Below are positions 1-8,407 of a stretch of DNA of 22,357 bases, piece after piece. The stretch is from a virus. How positions within the stretch are numbered: position 1 is the stretch's first letter; each line of letters opens with the position of its first letter. Position numbers and translations under genes: made by a program. The notes below the pieces were generated by a model, which searched no databases, was not told where the DNA came from, and saw only the letters and a list, made by a program, of their open reading frames with translations. The stretch is from positions 1-22,357 of IMG/VR virus record IMGVR_UViG_3300027911_000070. One strand, given 5' to 3'.

Positions 1-482
1 GTTAATTTAAGGGCAGTCGTAGTTGCTCCACCACTAACAATTGCACCGGGCAAAAATGCATGGGGGGTTACAACCCCCATGACATTAAGACCCGTTGCAG
101 CTAAGAATGCAGTCGTAGCGCCCGTATAACCAATTGAGATAAGCGGAGCTTGAGGGGAAGTTCCACCAGTCACAGGGGTTATTAAATCTACTAAAATATC
201 CCGAATAATGCCATTTTTTGGCACAGTACAGGGCTGTTTTAGGTCGTTTTTTAAGGAGCCAGTTGTTGCACCCGCTGTAGTTGCACCGCTTAAAGTATAG
301 TCCCAAATACATTTCTGAGACCGAAGACGCATTTTTTCAACCGCAGTCCCAAGCTGAGCTTTCGCTGCATTTTGGGGGGAAAATCGGTTAAGTAAAAATT
401 CGTTTTCATTAACTTCAGAATATGTGGCTGCAAAAGAGGTGGTAGCTACTAAGGCAAGACAAAATGCTAATATATTCTTCAT
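1..482 (-). CDS. Signal-peptide-bearing phage protein, partial (C-terminus beyond left edge)
   Basis: The open frame begins with ATG at 480-482 and continues without a stop to the left edge, giving about 160 residues. A strong GGAGG lies five bases before the start. The N-terminus MKNILAFCLALVATTSFAA looks like a classical Sec signal peptide: a lysine, a hydrophobic core, then a small-residue A-x-A-type end. The rest is rich in Gly, Thr, Ala and Val, as expected of a beta-rich structural protein, and carries two cysteines near residues 58 and 84. It is the next gene after the major capsid protein in the late operon, so a virion or secreted role is inferred from position. A signal peptide on a gene in a head operon is unusual. 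I do not recognise the family. Confidence 0.75.
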   Translation of the reverse strand, partial: MKNILAFCLALVATTSFAATYSEVNENEFLLNRFSPQNAAKAQLGTAVEKMRLRSQKCIWDYTLSGATTAGATTGSLKNDLKQPCTVPKNGIIRDILVDLITPVTGGTSPQAPLISIGYTGATTAFLAATGLNVMGVVTPHAFLPGAIVSGGATTTALKL

Positions 483-498
483 TTTTTCCTCCAAAAGG

Positions 499-531
499 TT
501 GGGGGGGAGCCCATAGTGAGCCCTCCCCCAA
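499..531 (-). terminator. G/C-rich stem-loop between capsid gene and next gene
   Basis: GGGGGAG at 503-509 pairs with CTCCCCC at 523-529 around a 13-base loop. On the minus strand it lies directly after the capsid stop codon, and the bases after it include a short T run (CCTTTTGG). It could be a partial terminator that lowers expression of the downstream gene, or an mRNA 3'-end stabiliser. It stands just ahead of that gene's GGAGG, so full termination seems unlikely. Confidence 0.4.
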
Positions 532-536
532 ACAAA

Positions 537-1820
537 TTAGTAGCTGATGCCGAATAGAACTCCGCAATACGAAGGACGCTTAACTACAAGCTCTCCGAAT
601 AGGCAGATATCTACGATATATTGGAAGCCAGTTGTGTTTCTGACTTCAAAGTATTCGATTCCATCAGGAGACTTACGTTTTCTGAAGAAACCGTTCGAAT
701 AGAAGGTCAATGCTCTCCAGTCAATGAAGTAAATGACATCATCATCTGCTTCTTGAACTCCGACGAGCTTAACCGATCCCTTGGTTACAGATCCAATTTG
801 AACTTCCATCCAGCCGTACTGAGAAGCCTTCTGTGAGTTTGGAACCACATTGAAAGCACCTTTAGATGCTTCAATTACCTTCATGCAAGAACCAATGTTC
901 TTGTAGCTCATGACGACATCGGTTGGAGCGCCTTTACCAAACTGACGAATTGTGGTTAGGGCATCAAAGATTTTTTCCATGATGTTAACCGCAGTGATAG
1001 TTGTACCACTTACGTTGATCGCCTGGAGGTAAGGATATAGAGTTTTTGTTACCCCATATAGCTGAGCATCTCCGCCGTTTGCAGCAGAGAGGAAAGCTCC
1101 ACGGATAGAACTGAATGCATTACCAGAGGTAGGATCAGCGCCATCATTGTAGAACTTAGCATTGTTAGCAGTCGTGTAAGCAGAAAGATTGAGTGGAGTA
1201 CCACCAGCGCGGGTAGTAGCTACAGTAACAACCTGGGTATTCATATCGATGTTCTGAATGTAACCAGCAGCAGAGGTTGCAGTTACATCGTCTTTTACGA
1301 ATACTTTTTGCTTAACTACAAATCGGTCAGGACGATCCACAGTTGCAAGACCCGATGCAAGTGAAGCGTTGTCTGAAGCGAATTTAGCAAAGTGAGCGCC
1401 ATTCATTAAGTTCACGGACAATACGTTTTTCAAGTAGTCCATGAAATCGCTGATGGTGTCAGGAAGCAATTTCAAGAAGTTCTTTTCAGAAATCTTGTCA
1501 TGCTCCATGATATCGCGATGATTAAAGATCATCGATCCCCAAATTTCTTTGGCGGTCGTCACACGGCCTCTAACGTAGGTGTCTTCAGCTACGTCGGTAG
1601 ATCCAGTGAGTGATCCGAAAGCTACAGAGCTTGCGCCTGCGGCTTTAAAAGGGACGATCAAAGCAGCTTCACCAGTAGTAGAGCTACCAGTTAGCCAGCC
1701 GTCATCACGTTCGATATTAGAAATGATATAATCCCGCTTGATCAGCTCTTCTTTGAGCAAGTCATTTGGGAGATAGTCATTTAGCATTTGGCTAAATGAC
1801 CGAGTCGTCGAAGTTCCCAT
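537..1820 (-). CDS. Major capsid protein, P22/HK97-fold type
   Basis: This 427-residue protein is called as the major capsid protein from its size, its composition and its place directly after the scaffold gene. The start ATG at 1818-1820 has a clear AGGAG five to six bases upstream. The N-terminal part contains a helical stretch (about residues 8-35), then a beta-rich middle with an exposed Gly/Ser/Thr-rich loop. The C-terminal third ends with a beta-strand and hydrophobic segment, including a run of aromatic residues around YSNGFFRKRKSPDGIEYFEV, typical of coat proteins in P22-like podoviruses. It should assemble on the portal with the scaffold product. A perfect 10-bp inverted repeat lies just inside its start (see 1776-1800). 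The exact subfamily was not determined. Confidence 0.8.
   Translation of the reverse strand: MGTSTTRSFSQMLNDYLPNDLLKEELIKRDYIISNIERDDGWLTGSSTTGEAALIVPFKAAGASSVAFGSLTGSTDVAEDTYVRGRVTTAKEIWGSMIFNHRDIMEHDKISEKNFLKLLPDTISDFMDYLKNVLSVNLMNGAHFAKFASDNASLASGLATVDRPDRFVVKQKVFVKDDVTATSAAGYIQNIDMNTQVVTVATTRAGGTPLNLSAYTTANNAKFYNDGADPTSGNAFSSIRGAFLSAANGGDAQLYGVTKTLYPYLQAINVSGTTITAVNIMEKIFDALTTIRQFGKGAPTDVVMSYKNIGSCMKVIEASKGAFNVVPNSQKASQYGWMEVQIGSVTKGSVKLVGVQEADDDVIYFIDWRALTFYSNGFFRKRKSPDGIEYFEVRNTTGFQYIVDICLFGELVVKRPSYCGVLFGISY
1776..1800. repeat. Perfect 10-bp inverted repeat at the start of the capsid gene
   Basis: GTCATTTAGC at 1776-1785 is followed by ATTTG and then by its exact reverse complement GCTAAATGAC at 1791-1800. 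In the mRNA this makes a 10-bp hairpin about 20 bases downstream of the capsid start codon. It could tune translation or serve as an operator. The half-site GTCATTTAG also occurs in the non-coding control region at 8233-8241. Confidence 0.7.
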
Positions 1821-1843
1821 TTATTCTCCTAAGTTTTGCTTAC

Positions 1844-2818
1844 TCAATTCATTTGAGCAGCTAGTTTTTTTAAATCGTCGATTGATCTTGGTCCTTTTGA
1901 TTTTACCGGAGTGCTGGACTGGCCACCGATATTTGGAATCGTTTTAGGAGCAGGTTTTACAGGGATTTGTCCAGCGGAAGCTCCAGCATTTTGCGGTGCG
2001 GGTGCTTTAGCTTGACCAAGTCCATAAATCTGCATCACTTCCTTCACGGCTTGGGCGACCGGAAGATCCACTTTTCCACCTGATCTATGCCATGTAAGCT
2101 CGCCATGATTAATGACAGCTTCCAAGAATGCCCCAGGTTTTCCTACCTGAGCATCAAATTGACTGATTACCGGGGCTAGATCAGGTCTACCCGCGGTATA
2201 TTCTAACTCCAGGCGCTTGGTCTGTGCGGCCTGTGTCTGATACTGCTCGGCTAAAGCCTGGTTTTGCCTCTCCAGGTTATATGCTTGGCGCTCGGCTTGC
2301 GTTCGAGCATCCAAAGCTGCTTTTTGATCCGGCGGTAATTCATTATATTGTAGAGTCTTTAAAGCATATTGCAAGATTTGTTGTTTGGGGATCGCTAATT
2401 TGTCAAAAAAGGCATCTAAATCACCTCTTTTGTAATCTGATCTTGCCGCTTCAATTTGGCTGTTTAATGAGGTAAAATTGGAGTTTACTGACTCAAAATT
2501 CTTCTTTAATTCCTGATGACGGGTCTTAATCGTATCAACACCATAAGCCCGAGTGAAAATATCCCTTACTTCCTTCTCAGATTCAGCATCTTTGATAAGA
2601 GATCGAAACTTTTCGGGGATTTCTCCTTCATAATCGAAGGATTTGAACTTGTAATTAGGTGCATATGCTGGGGCCTGAGACTCTCCGGTGGGTTGAGCCT
2701 GATCTCCCACCGCTTCTGGGGCTGTTTGAGGTGTATCTGGAGTTTGCGCCGCACCTTCTGATGCTCCATTTCCTATTTCTGTACCAACTGATGTCCCTGA
2801 TTCAATTTCATCTACCAT
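1844..2818 (-). CDS. Capsid scaffolding protein
   Basis: The protein has 324 residues, with an acidic, low-complexity Gly/Ala/Pro/Gln-rich N-terminus (1-55). A long charged helical and probable coiled-coil middle (about 60-215) includes a Gln-rich segment. The tail is Pro/Ala/Gly-rich and ends in a basic-amphipathic helix (GPRSIDDLKKLAAQMN). This layout, and its position between portal and capsid genes, fits a phage scaffold whose C-terminal helix contacts the coat protein, as in P22. The gene overlaps the portal gene's end by 11 bases, so translation is probably coupled. A small hairpin CTCAA-ATGAA-TTGAG spans its stop codon, upstream of the capsid ribosome-binding site. I see no protease motif. 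Confidence 0.75.
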   Translation of the reverse strand: MVDEIESGTSVGTEIGNGASEGAAQTPDTPQTAPEAVGDQAQPTGESQAPAYAPNYKFKSFDYEGEIPEKFRSLIKDAESEKEVRDIFTRAYGVDTIKTRHQELKKNFESVNSNFTSLNSQIEAARSDYKRGDLDAFFDKLAIPKQQILQYALKTLQYNELPPDQKAALDARTQAERQAYNLERQNQALAEQYQTQAAQTKRLELEYTAGRPDLAPVISQFDAQVGKPGAFLEAVINHGELTWHRSGGKVDLPVAQAVKEVMQIYGLGQAKAPAPQNAGASAGQIPVKPAPKTIPNIGGQSSTPVKSKGPRSIDDLKKLAAQMN

Positions 2819-5003
2819 ACGTCAATCCATTCCCTGCTTGAGGTATTTGCCACGGTGACATCCCTGGTCCTTGGGGTGCCATATGGCCTTGGTTCGGTGG
2901 GTTGGCCTGCCCGCCGGGTTGTGTAGGTGACATTTTGTTCGCTATCTGAGCCTGCGCTCCTTGATTCATGTCCTCTAACTGCTGAAGGTCCTGTCCTTGG
3001 GCCTCCAGTTGTTGTACTAGCCATTGCAAAGACGAGTAAGGAATTCTTGCACGCTTAGAAGTTGTGGGATCTTTAGGATCTGGTACATAGAGATCGCACA
3101 CAGCCATATAACCATCCGTTGGGATATACCCAGACTTAGCTCTTTGAACTGCTAGTTGGTTCTGAGCCTCAATCTGCTGGTGCTGATCAATTATTTGTGC
3201 ATAAAGTTGTTGCACTTGAGGTGGAAGAAATGGAAAATCGGCCTTCCTCATCCGTGAAGAAAGCCGTTTGATGAGATAGACGTGATTGTCATATTGATTC
3301 ACTTGTGGCATCTGGCCCCGATCAAGCGCCAAGATGTCATTGACTGCGGAATCATAGTCAATTGTCAGGTCATCAAAGCTTTCGTCAAAGTTTGCGTAAG
3401 GCATTTGACGTAAAATTTTGCCCATATCCTCGGGCTTAAGCTGAGCGCCCGCATACTGGAGCGCGTGGTTTAGAACCATCTGCTTACCGAGCTTTGTCTC
3501 TATGTCATCGCTCTGAGGTTCTACTTTAATCTGATAGCAAATATCTTTTGCGTTTTTAAACTCAGGGATATTGATCTGCTCATTCCTACCAACTGCATAG
3601 ATTGTTTGATCATCGGGGAGATGGACTTTGGCCAGCTTCAAATAAGTTTTACATACGTTTACAAGAAAAGACTCAAAACGCCTTACATTTCTTTGGAAAT
3701 ATCTTTTCTTTGAAGCAGCTTGGAAAAGAAGGGTATAAGGTTCTTGGCCGCTTTGATCTTTGAGAGTGTCTTCTTCAACTCCCATGACCTGATATAGCTC
3801 TTGTATTTGAGAGAGCATATATTGGGTGTATTGGGAGCCGTCTCGTCCTGGAAGAACTCCGGGTTCTTGTCCGGTGTAATTAATCGATCTAACACCGGGT
3901 AATTCCATTCCAGGGGATACTTTAGTTCCATTTTGTATGAGTAGCTTATCGTCGCCGAGAGTAATTTGATGTTCGGCAATCTTTGAGGCGGATCGATTAA
4001 TCTCCACCTGATAGGGTCGCATTTGCTTGATTGGGGAGCGCCCACGAGGAGTTGTGGGAATAGTCTCGTACGCTTTGTAGACAATAGGAAATATTGATCC
4101 GGGCAAGACCCCTTGAGCAAGTATACCCTCTTTGGTTGTAATGAAAAAGTACCCCTCTGGATACCTGGCGCTTTGCCTGAAATAGTATTCTCTAACGGCT
4201 GCATGGTTCTTTACTCTTTGATACCCGCCGCGAGCATTGTCAAATACAATGAATGTTTCATCCTGAGATTCTTTTATGAACTTCTGAACCTCCGGATCAC
4301 CTTCAAACATTTTCTTAAGCTTCTCAAGAGGAACCATTTTTTGGATCTCAAGATAGCTTGATTCATCCATCGTTTTGCACGACGGGTCGCGTCTTAGGTT
4401 AAAGCCATATATGTCCTCAAAAACAAAAGCCCCAGCAAACACGGGCTTTGTCTTATCTGGCATTGGCTGGCCCATCTGATCAAACATTGGCTGACCAGAA
4501 GCTTCATCCACCAATTGCTCAAAGTGAGTGACTGGACCACCTTGAGGATCATAGAATATCTTCGTGGCCACTTCCCCTATATTTACAAAACAATCAGCCC
4601 ACTCATCAATTCTGTCTGTCTCAATCGAATACTTCTCGCAAGCATCCTGCCAAACTGACTCATGAAGCTCCGCTGCTTTTTGGTCCGATAGCTCTGAGGA
4701 ATTTTTTGGTTCAAACCCAACCCCCGGAGCAAGGGCTATAATGTTATTGGAGTAGATTTTGCAGATTTTTTGAACGTGATTTTTGGTGAGGCGGATCTTT
4801 TGCTCTGAATTAAGCTCTTTAGTTTCCCTGAGCCGTCTAAAAAAATTCGAGTATTTGCGGTTGTAGTGCTCGCCCGAAACCAATAAAAGGTTTGAGCGCA
4901 TTTCTGAGAAAATCTCAACGTCGCAGGTTTCACCTTCTAGGTGCAAGGCATTTAAAGCCTCAATGTCATGAACCTGCGTCAGATTGTCCGGCTTCATCTC
5001 CAT
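2808..5003 (-). CDS. Portal protein, P22-like
   Basis: This roughly 731-residue protein matches the size and character of P22-type portal proteins. The N-terminus is helical with many charged residues (EMRSNLLLVSGEHYNRKYS), followed by a wing/stem region containing the tryptophan-rich segment VWQDACEKYSIETDRIDEWAD. The C-terminus has long Gln-rich helices (from about residue 600) ending in a Pro/Gly/Gln tail, like the barrel region of long portals. It forms the dodecameric ring at the packaging vertex and would contact the terminase encoded just upstream. The frame opens with TTG at 5006, but ATG at 5001-5003 is preferred; another in-frame ATG lies at 4997. The start overlaps the preceding small gene by about 38 bases, consistent with translational coupling. 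Confidence 0.85.
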   Translation of the reverse strand: MEMKPDNLTQVHDIEALNALHLEGETCDVEIFSEMRSNLLLVSGEHYNRKYSNFFRRLRETKELNSEQKIRLTKNHVQKICKIYSNNIIALAPGVGFEPKNSSELSDQKAAELHESVWQDACEKYSIETDRIDEWADCFVNIGEVATKIFYDPQGGPVTHFEQLVDEASGQPMFDQMGQPMPDKTKPVFAGAFVFEDIYGFNLRRDPSCKTMDESSYLEIQKMVPLEKLKKMFEGDPEVQKFIKESQDETFIVFDNARGGYQRVKNHAAVREYYFRQSARYPEGYFFITTKEGILAQGVLPGSIFPIVYKAYETIPTTPRGRSPIKQMRPYQVEINRSASKIAEHQITLGDDKLLIQNGTKVSPGMELPGVRSINYTGQEPGVLPGRDGSQYTQYMLSQIQELYQVMGVEEDTLKDQSGQEPYTLLFQAASKKRYFQRNVRRFESFLVNVCKTYLKLAKVHLPDDQTIYAVGRNEQINIPEFKNAKDICYQIKVEPQSDDIETKLGKQMVLNHALQYAGAQLKPEDMGKILRQMPYANFDESFDDLTIDYDSAVNDILALDRGQMPQVNQYDNHVYLIKRLSSRMRKADFPFLPPQVQQLYAQIIDQHQQIEAQNQLAVQRAKSGYIPTDGYMAVCDLYVPDPKDPTTSKRARIPYSSLQWLVQQLEAQGQDLQQLEDMNQGAQAQIANKMSPTQPGGQANPPNQGHMAPQGPGMSPWQIPQAGNGLTYGR

Positions 5004-5286
5004 CAACCAGTTCCCCGTTTAGAATCAATTCTTCATATTTTAAGGGATCTGTTAAGAGCAGCTCTTCGAGCTGATTTTCCCTCAAACGAAGTTCTCTTAG
5101 TTCCAGTGATTCCTTGGTTTGTCTCAAATGGACTTCGTCTGAGAGGGCCTGCTCAGATGCAGCGGTGGCACTTAGCTCGGATTTGGTTGGCCTGCCAAAT
5201 TCTAAGCAGAGATCTCCCAAACTAAACTTGGATACTCCGGCTCGCTTGCATAGGTCTATTATGTCTGAAATTTCTTTTAGGTCCAT
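4966..5286 (-). CDS. Small acidic helical protein between terminase and portal genes
   Basis: From ATG at 5284-5286 this gives 106 residues. The first 35 residues (MDLKEISDIIDLCKRAGVSK...) form an amphipathic helix and a possible helix-turn-helix-like fold. Residues 40-85 are a charged Glu/Leu/Arg-rich helix, probably coiled coil, and the tail is strongly acidic (DGDEAGQSDAGS). An in-frame ATG at 5308-5310 would add eight residues but sits inside the terminase end. The gene starts eight bases after the large terminase stop, and its 3' end overlaps the portal start. Position suggests a packaging or head-assembly accessory. I do not recognise the family. Confidence 0.6.
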   Translation of the reverse strand: MDLKEISDIIDLCKRAGVSKFSLGDLCLEFGRPTKSELSATAASEQALSDEVHLRQTKESLELRELRLRENQLEELLLTDPLKYEELILNGELVDGDEAGQSDAGS

Positions 5287-5293
5287 ATAATTT

Positions 5294-7117
5294 TTAATTC
5301 CCGTATAGTTCATTGAATTCTTCAAACTCTGACGTGATCCTGCGCTCTTCCTCTTTATGCTCAAAAGCCTTACGCCTATCGCGGATCTCTAGCTGGGCTG
5401 GGCTTAAATATTCCTCTAACTGTTCAGTTCTTTTTGCCCGGTCCCTATCCCCTTTGATCGAAGCCCAATCCCATGGTATTTTTGAAACCGCATAGCGTAA
5501 CGCATCGCACAGGTCATCTTTTGCTTTGTTCTTTGGGGTAGCTCTTTGAAGTGAGGAGATTTCACCGGCTAGTTTGTAATTGTCCCCCTCGCCATCGTAG
5601 ATTAGGAGCATGTCGTTCTTAAAAAGAGTATTTAGAACCTGCTCTCCTTTATCATGGGATTTTTCAGCCGGCTGAAACGGATCACCCATCCTAGCTGCAA
5701 TTTCAAAAAAATCTCTCGACGCCCAATCGTAGAATTGGGCCGTGGGCTTATACTTCCGCTCTTTTTTAATCTCTAAGTTTTTCTCAACAATATCAGAAGC
5801 CGTTGTTGCGATATTATCCCCGCGCCAAGAAAATATCACCCTTCCCTGCTGAAAGTCAGGACGAACTGCCACGTAGCATAGGGCTGCTGGGTGGTTGTCT
5901 TTCCCCCCTGAGCCTGGATCTGCTCCCACATATATGTGCCACCCACTTGGCACCGGGTGCCCGGGCTTTAGGTGCCTTGCCATATCAAACGACTCATATT
6001 TCTTATCTGAGTCAACTATGAACCTGCCATATACCCGCTTTTGGATCTCAGCATTTGTGGAGCACCGATTTTTCACCTGAAGAATTTTCTCCTCAGACCA
6101 GTGCGATGGCGTTCCATCCTCATAGTAAAGGCAATCGTACATGCTTACCATCTGCTTAAAAGCATTAGGTAGACGCTCTTGCTCCTTGCCGTTTGGCTCT
6201 AAACAAGCCCTCCAAAACTCCTGACCTAAAGTCGCAGTAAATACCATGGAAAAATAACCATCTGAGGATGAGATACGAAACATCAACTCCTCATAAAGCT
6301 CTACTGGGATTTCTTCATCTAGCGCTATGTAATCAACCGTACCTGTTTGAAGGGAAGATGCATCTTGTCCATAGGTTTTGAAATAAATTGTAACGCCCGA
6401 GTTGAAGTAGATTGAGAATATCTCCTTGTTCTTATACTGAGCCTTCCACCCATACCTAGGATCTTCCTTATACTTTCCCTGCGGCAAAAATTGCTGCCAC
6501 TTAGTCTCGTACTCAATTGTAGCTTGGTTTGAGGTAGGGTATAGGTACCAAAACTGCTTAGGTTTATGTCTCCACAAATGCGGCCATAGATCTACATTCG
6601 TCGCCCACTCAATGCATTTTCTAATCTGAGTCGAGCTTTTTGAGATCTGATTGGCAGCACACAGAAGAACAATCTTCTCCCTGCTCTCAAAAAAATCCCT
6701 GGCCCAGGTGTACCACTTAAACCCATAGAGGTGAGGCAAGCCCTCTTTAAGTTCAAGCTCCCTCTCTTTGATCTGGATATACTCAATAACCGTTTGCTTA
6801 TCTTCAAGGGCTATTGGTAGGGGAACATCATCCTCGCCACAAACCACCGGCTCAATGGGCTTTAGTGGTTCTTTATGCAGCAAATCGCTCACCTGAAGCG
6901 GGGGCTCCCCAGGTTTTCTAGCCCTAAATCTAATCTGCTCTCGCTGCTTTCTCTCCAGATCATACAGGTACTGCTGCTCTTTGGTGCGGGCCGATGTTGC
7001 CCTAATCTCATCCTTCGTCTTACCCTTGGTCCAAAGAATACCCCCGCTCCTCGTGGGTTTATTCTTCAATCCCTTTGGCCTACCGGGCTTTCTTTTTGGT
7101 GGGGGAGAGTCCGTCAA
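5294..7117 (-). CDS. Terminase large subunit (ATPase-nuclease packaging motor)
   Basis: The 607-residue protein has both TerL domains. The N-terminus is basic with an AT-hook-like KRKPGRPKG at residues 8-16. The ATPase domain has a deviant Walker A, CAANQISKSS, at 153-162, and Walker B VDYIALDEE at 261-269. The RNaseH-like nuclease domain shows VGADPGSGG with an acidic residue at 400, YDWASRD near 463-469, and KDDLCDALRYA at 533-543. It cuts concatemeric DNA and drives it through the portal. The Walker A has serine where glycine normally precedes the lysine (NQISKS rather than NQIGKS); all other catalytic positions look intact. Its ATG overlaps the stop of the upstream gene by four bases, and the portal gene follows after one small gene. 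Confidence 0.9.
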   Translation of the reverse strand: MTDSPPPKRKPGRPKGLKNKPTRSGGILWTKGKTKDEIRATSARTKEQQYLYDLERKQREQIRFRARKPGEPPLQVSDLLHKEPLKPIEPVVCGEDDVPLPIALEDKQTVIEYIQIKERELELKEGLPHLYGFKWYTWARDFFESREKIVLLCAANQISKSSTQIRKCIEWATNVDLWPHLWRHKPKQFWYLYPTSNQATIEYETKWQQFLPQGKYKEDPRYGWKAQYKNKEIFSIYFNSGVTIYFKTYGQDASSLQTGTVDYIALDEEIPVELYEELMFRISSSDGYFSMVFTATLGQEFWRACLEPNGKEQERLPNAFKQMVSMYDCLYYEDGTPSHWSEEKILQVKNRCSTNAEIQKRVYGRFIVDSDKKYESFDMARHLKPGHPVPSGWHIYVGADPGSGGKDNHPAALCYVAVRPDFQQGRVIFSWRGDNIATTASDIVEKNLEIKKERKYKPTAQFYDWASRDFFEIAARMGDPFQPAEKSHDKGEQVLNTLFKNDMLLIYDGEGDNYKLAGEISSLQRATPKNKAKDDLCDALRYAVSKIPWDWASIKGDRDRAKRTEQLEEYLSPAQLEIRDRRKAFEHKEEERRITSEFEEFNELYGN

Positions 7118-7887
7118 AACTTCTCCGCACCTTGCCCTGAATTCGCAAATCTAACCGCAAGCTGCGTTGGCTTAGATTTCTCCTCAATGGCTTTAAGCCT
7201 AGCCTTAAGCTCATCCATCGATAGGTTCTGTAAGGTTTTCTTTACTTGACGCTCATCCGAATTTACATGCACCGATAGCGTCTTTTGCTCAATTTTTTGG
7301 GTTATAGCCCCATTCACACGCACATCAAGCATCGCAATAATCTTCGTCTTTAACTCCAAGAGTTTGACATTAGGCCTACCTTTGGCATCAGTGTCATCCA
7401 TCTCTAATATATCCCTAAGCTTATCCATCCCAAAATGCAGAGCTTCGGTGGCAACCGCGCTATACGATGCGGGCATGCAAAGTATCCAAGACGCCTTCTC
7501 AGGCTTTGACATATACGAGGACATAAAATGCTCATATGTCATAATCCCCGCAATTATGCGATTCACGCTCATCTTGCGCATATCAAACTGCGCTTCGTCG
7601 TACTCCAGCCAAAATTTTAGGCGTGTCCGGTTGTCGTGGGGAGTTGGGGTACGCCCTTCAGTCTTAAGTGTTTTGTAAACTTCCCTGTCATTTAACCCAT
7701 GCAAATCGGGTCTAAGCAAATACCCATCCTGTAGCTTTTTAGCCACTGAAGGCGGTAGCAGATTACCAATGGAGCGGGGGTTGGACATGTCCCAGAGAGT
7801 GATTCCTTGGGCCTCTTCTGTCGTTGCCAGAGGCGTTTCTAGGCTTATCTCTCTAGTGTGTACGAGATTGTTGGGGCGGCTTGTCAC
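7114..7887 (-). CDS. Candidate terminase small subunit
   Basis: This 257-residue protein is the first gene of the leftward late operon, and its stop overlaps the large terminase start by four bases, the usual place for a small terminase. It is mostly helical. Residues 50-110 (PPSVAKKLQDGYLL...RLKFWLEYDEAQ) could hold a DNA-binding helix bundle, and the C-terminal third is charged helix (ERQVKKTLQNLSMDELKARLKAIEEKSKP), suitable for oligomerisation. The start is GTG at 7885-7887, with no Shine-Dalgarno and a promoter-like pair just upstream, so it may be translated from a nearly leaderless mRNA. An alternative ATG lies at 7786-7788. I did not recognise a terS motif; function is inferred from position only. 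Confidence 0.55.
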   Translation of the reverse strand: MTSRPNNLVHTREISLETPLATTEEAQGITLWDMSNPRSIGNLLPPSVAKKLQDGYLLRPDLHGLNDREVYKTLKTEGRTPTPHDNRTRLKFWLEYDEAQFDMRKMSVNRIIAGIMTYEHFMSSYMSKPEKASWILCMPASYSAVATEALHFGMDKLRDILEMDDTDAKGRPNVKLLELKTKIIAMLDVRVNGAITQKIEQKTLSVHVNSDERQVKKTLQNLSMDELKARLKAIEEKSKPTQLAVRFANSGQGAEKF

Positions 7888-7896
7888 TTATATTGG

Positions 7897-7925
7897 ATTT
7901 TGGTTGGGGAATCGATGTAAGTCAA
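7897..7925 (-). promoter_or_regulatory. Possible leftward late promoter
   Basis: On the minus strand TTGACT (plus-strand 7920-7925) is followed after 17 bases by CAAAAT (7897-7902). The -10 is only 4/6 to consensus. Transcription would begin within about ten bases of the GTG at 7887, which would explain the missing ribosome-binding site. The same TTGACT box recurs in the promoter candidates at 8667 and 13896. Confidence 0.35.
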
Positions 7926-8021
7926 CGGATTTTTTGGGGCTTCGCGGCGGGGGAAATGCCTTCGGCGGGCGGAAAGGTGCAGGGGACTATTCCAACCAAT
8001 TCACTCAGGTTTAAACCCTAC

Positions 8022-8032
8022 CCCCCGCATCA
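8022..8032 (+). repeat. CCCCCGCATCA short copy in the control region
   Basis: An 11-base match to the core of the 14-base repeat, in the divergent non-coding region. The nine-base core CCCCGCATC also occurs at 14649-14657 and, reversed, at 8295-8303. Confidence 0.6.
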
Positions 8033-8136
8033 TCGCTTCTCCGGCCCACCGAATCAAACCGCCAACGGGTATCGCGAATCGCCAACCAATGAGCCATAAT
8101 ATCATACAGTTATGTCGCCTCAGTCTGTGCAGTGGG

Positions 8137-8194
8137 GCATAGAGTCAATGGCCCGTTCGCTGCATAGCAGCGGAGGCTTAGGAGCATAGAGTCA
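8137..8194 (+). repeat. 11-bp direct repeat GCATAGAGTCA
   Basis: GCATAGAGTCA occurs at 8137-8147 and again at 8184-8194, 47 bases apart. The second copy runs on into GTCATTTGAC (8191-8200), whose GTCA and TGAC halves form a small palindrome. Between the copies lies the perfect hairpin CGCTGC-ATA-GCAGCG (8158-8172). The spacing suits a pair of binding sites for a phage regulator, but no protein can be assigned. Confidence 0.5.
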
Positions 8195-8371
8195 TTTGAC
8201 AATTGTTGCGTCATGTGAATGAAGTTCAGTGTGTCATTTAGTAGGTTTAGTCAAGTATAAATGATTCGGCGGGTCATTGGGTATGCTGTGCTGAGATGCG
8301 GGGATTGTTCGCGATAAGGATTATAAAATAGTTGTTGTATTTACTACATAGATGGTGTTTAAGGCATATAC

Positions 8372-8407
8372 CTAGTTACTCAAACTAGATCTATATAATG
8401 AAAGGGC
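8372..8407 (+). promoter_or_regulatory. Leader element: ACTCA-loop hairpin plus GAAAGGGC box
   Basis: CTAGTT (8372-8377) and AACTAG (8383-8388) form a perfect 6-bp stem around the loop ACTCA. GAAAGGGC follows at 8400-8407, six bases before the ATG at 8414. The same arrangement occurs upstream of 8739 and, with a longer loop, upstream of 10577. The GAAAGG part can pair with the CCUUUC at the 3' end of many bacterial 16S rRNAs; the GGC after it is conserved beyond that. Confidence 0.6.

Noticed and set aside
85-312. 75-codon minus-strand frame near the left edge
   Set aside because: It is a shadow, in another frame, of the signal-peptide gene, which has a strong ribosome-binding site and runs to the window edge.
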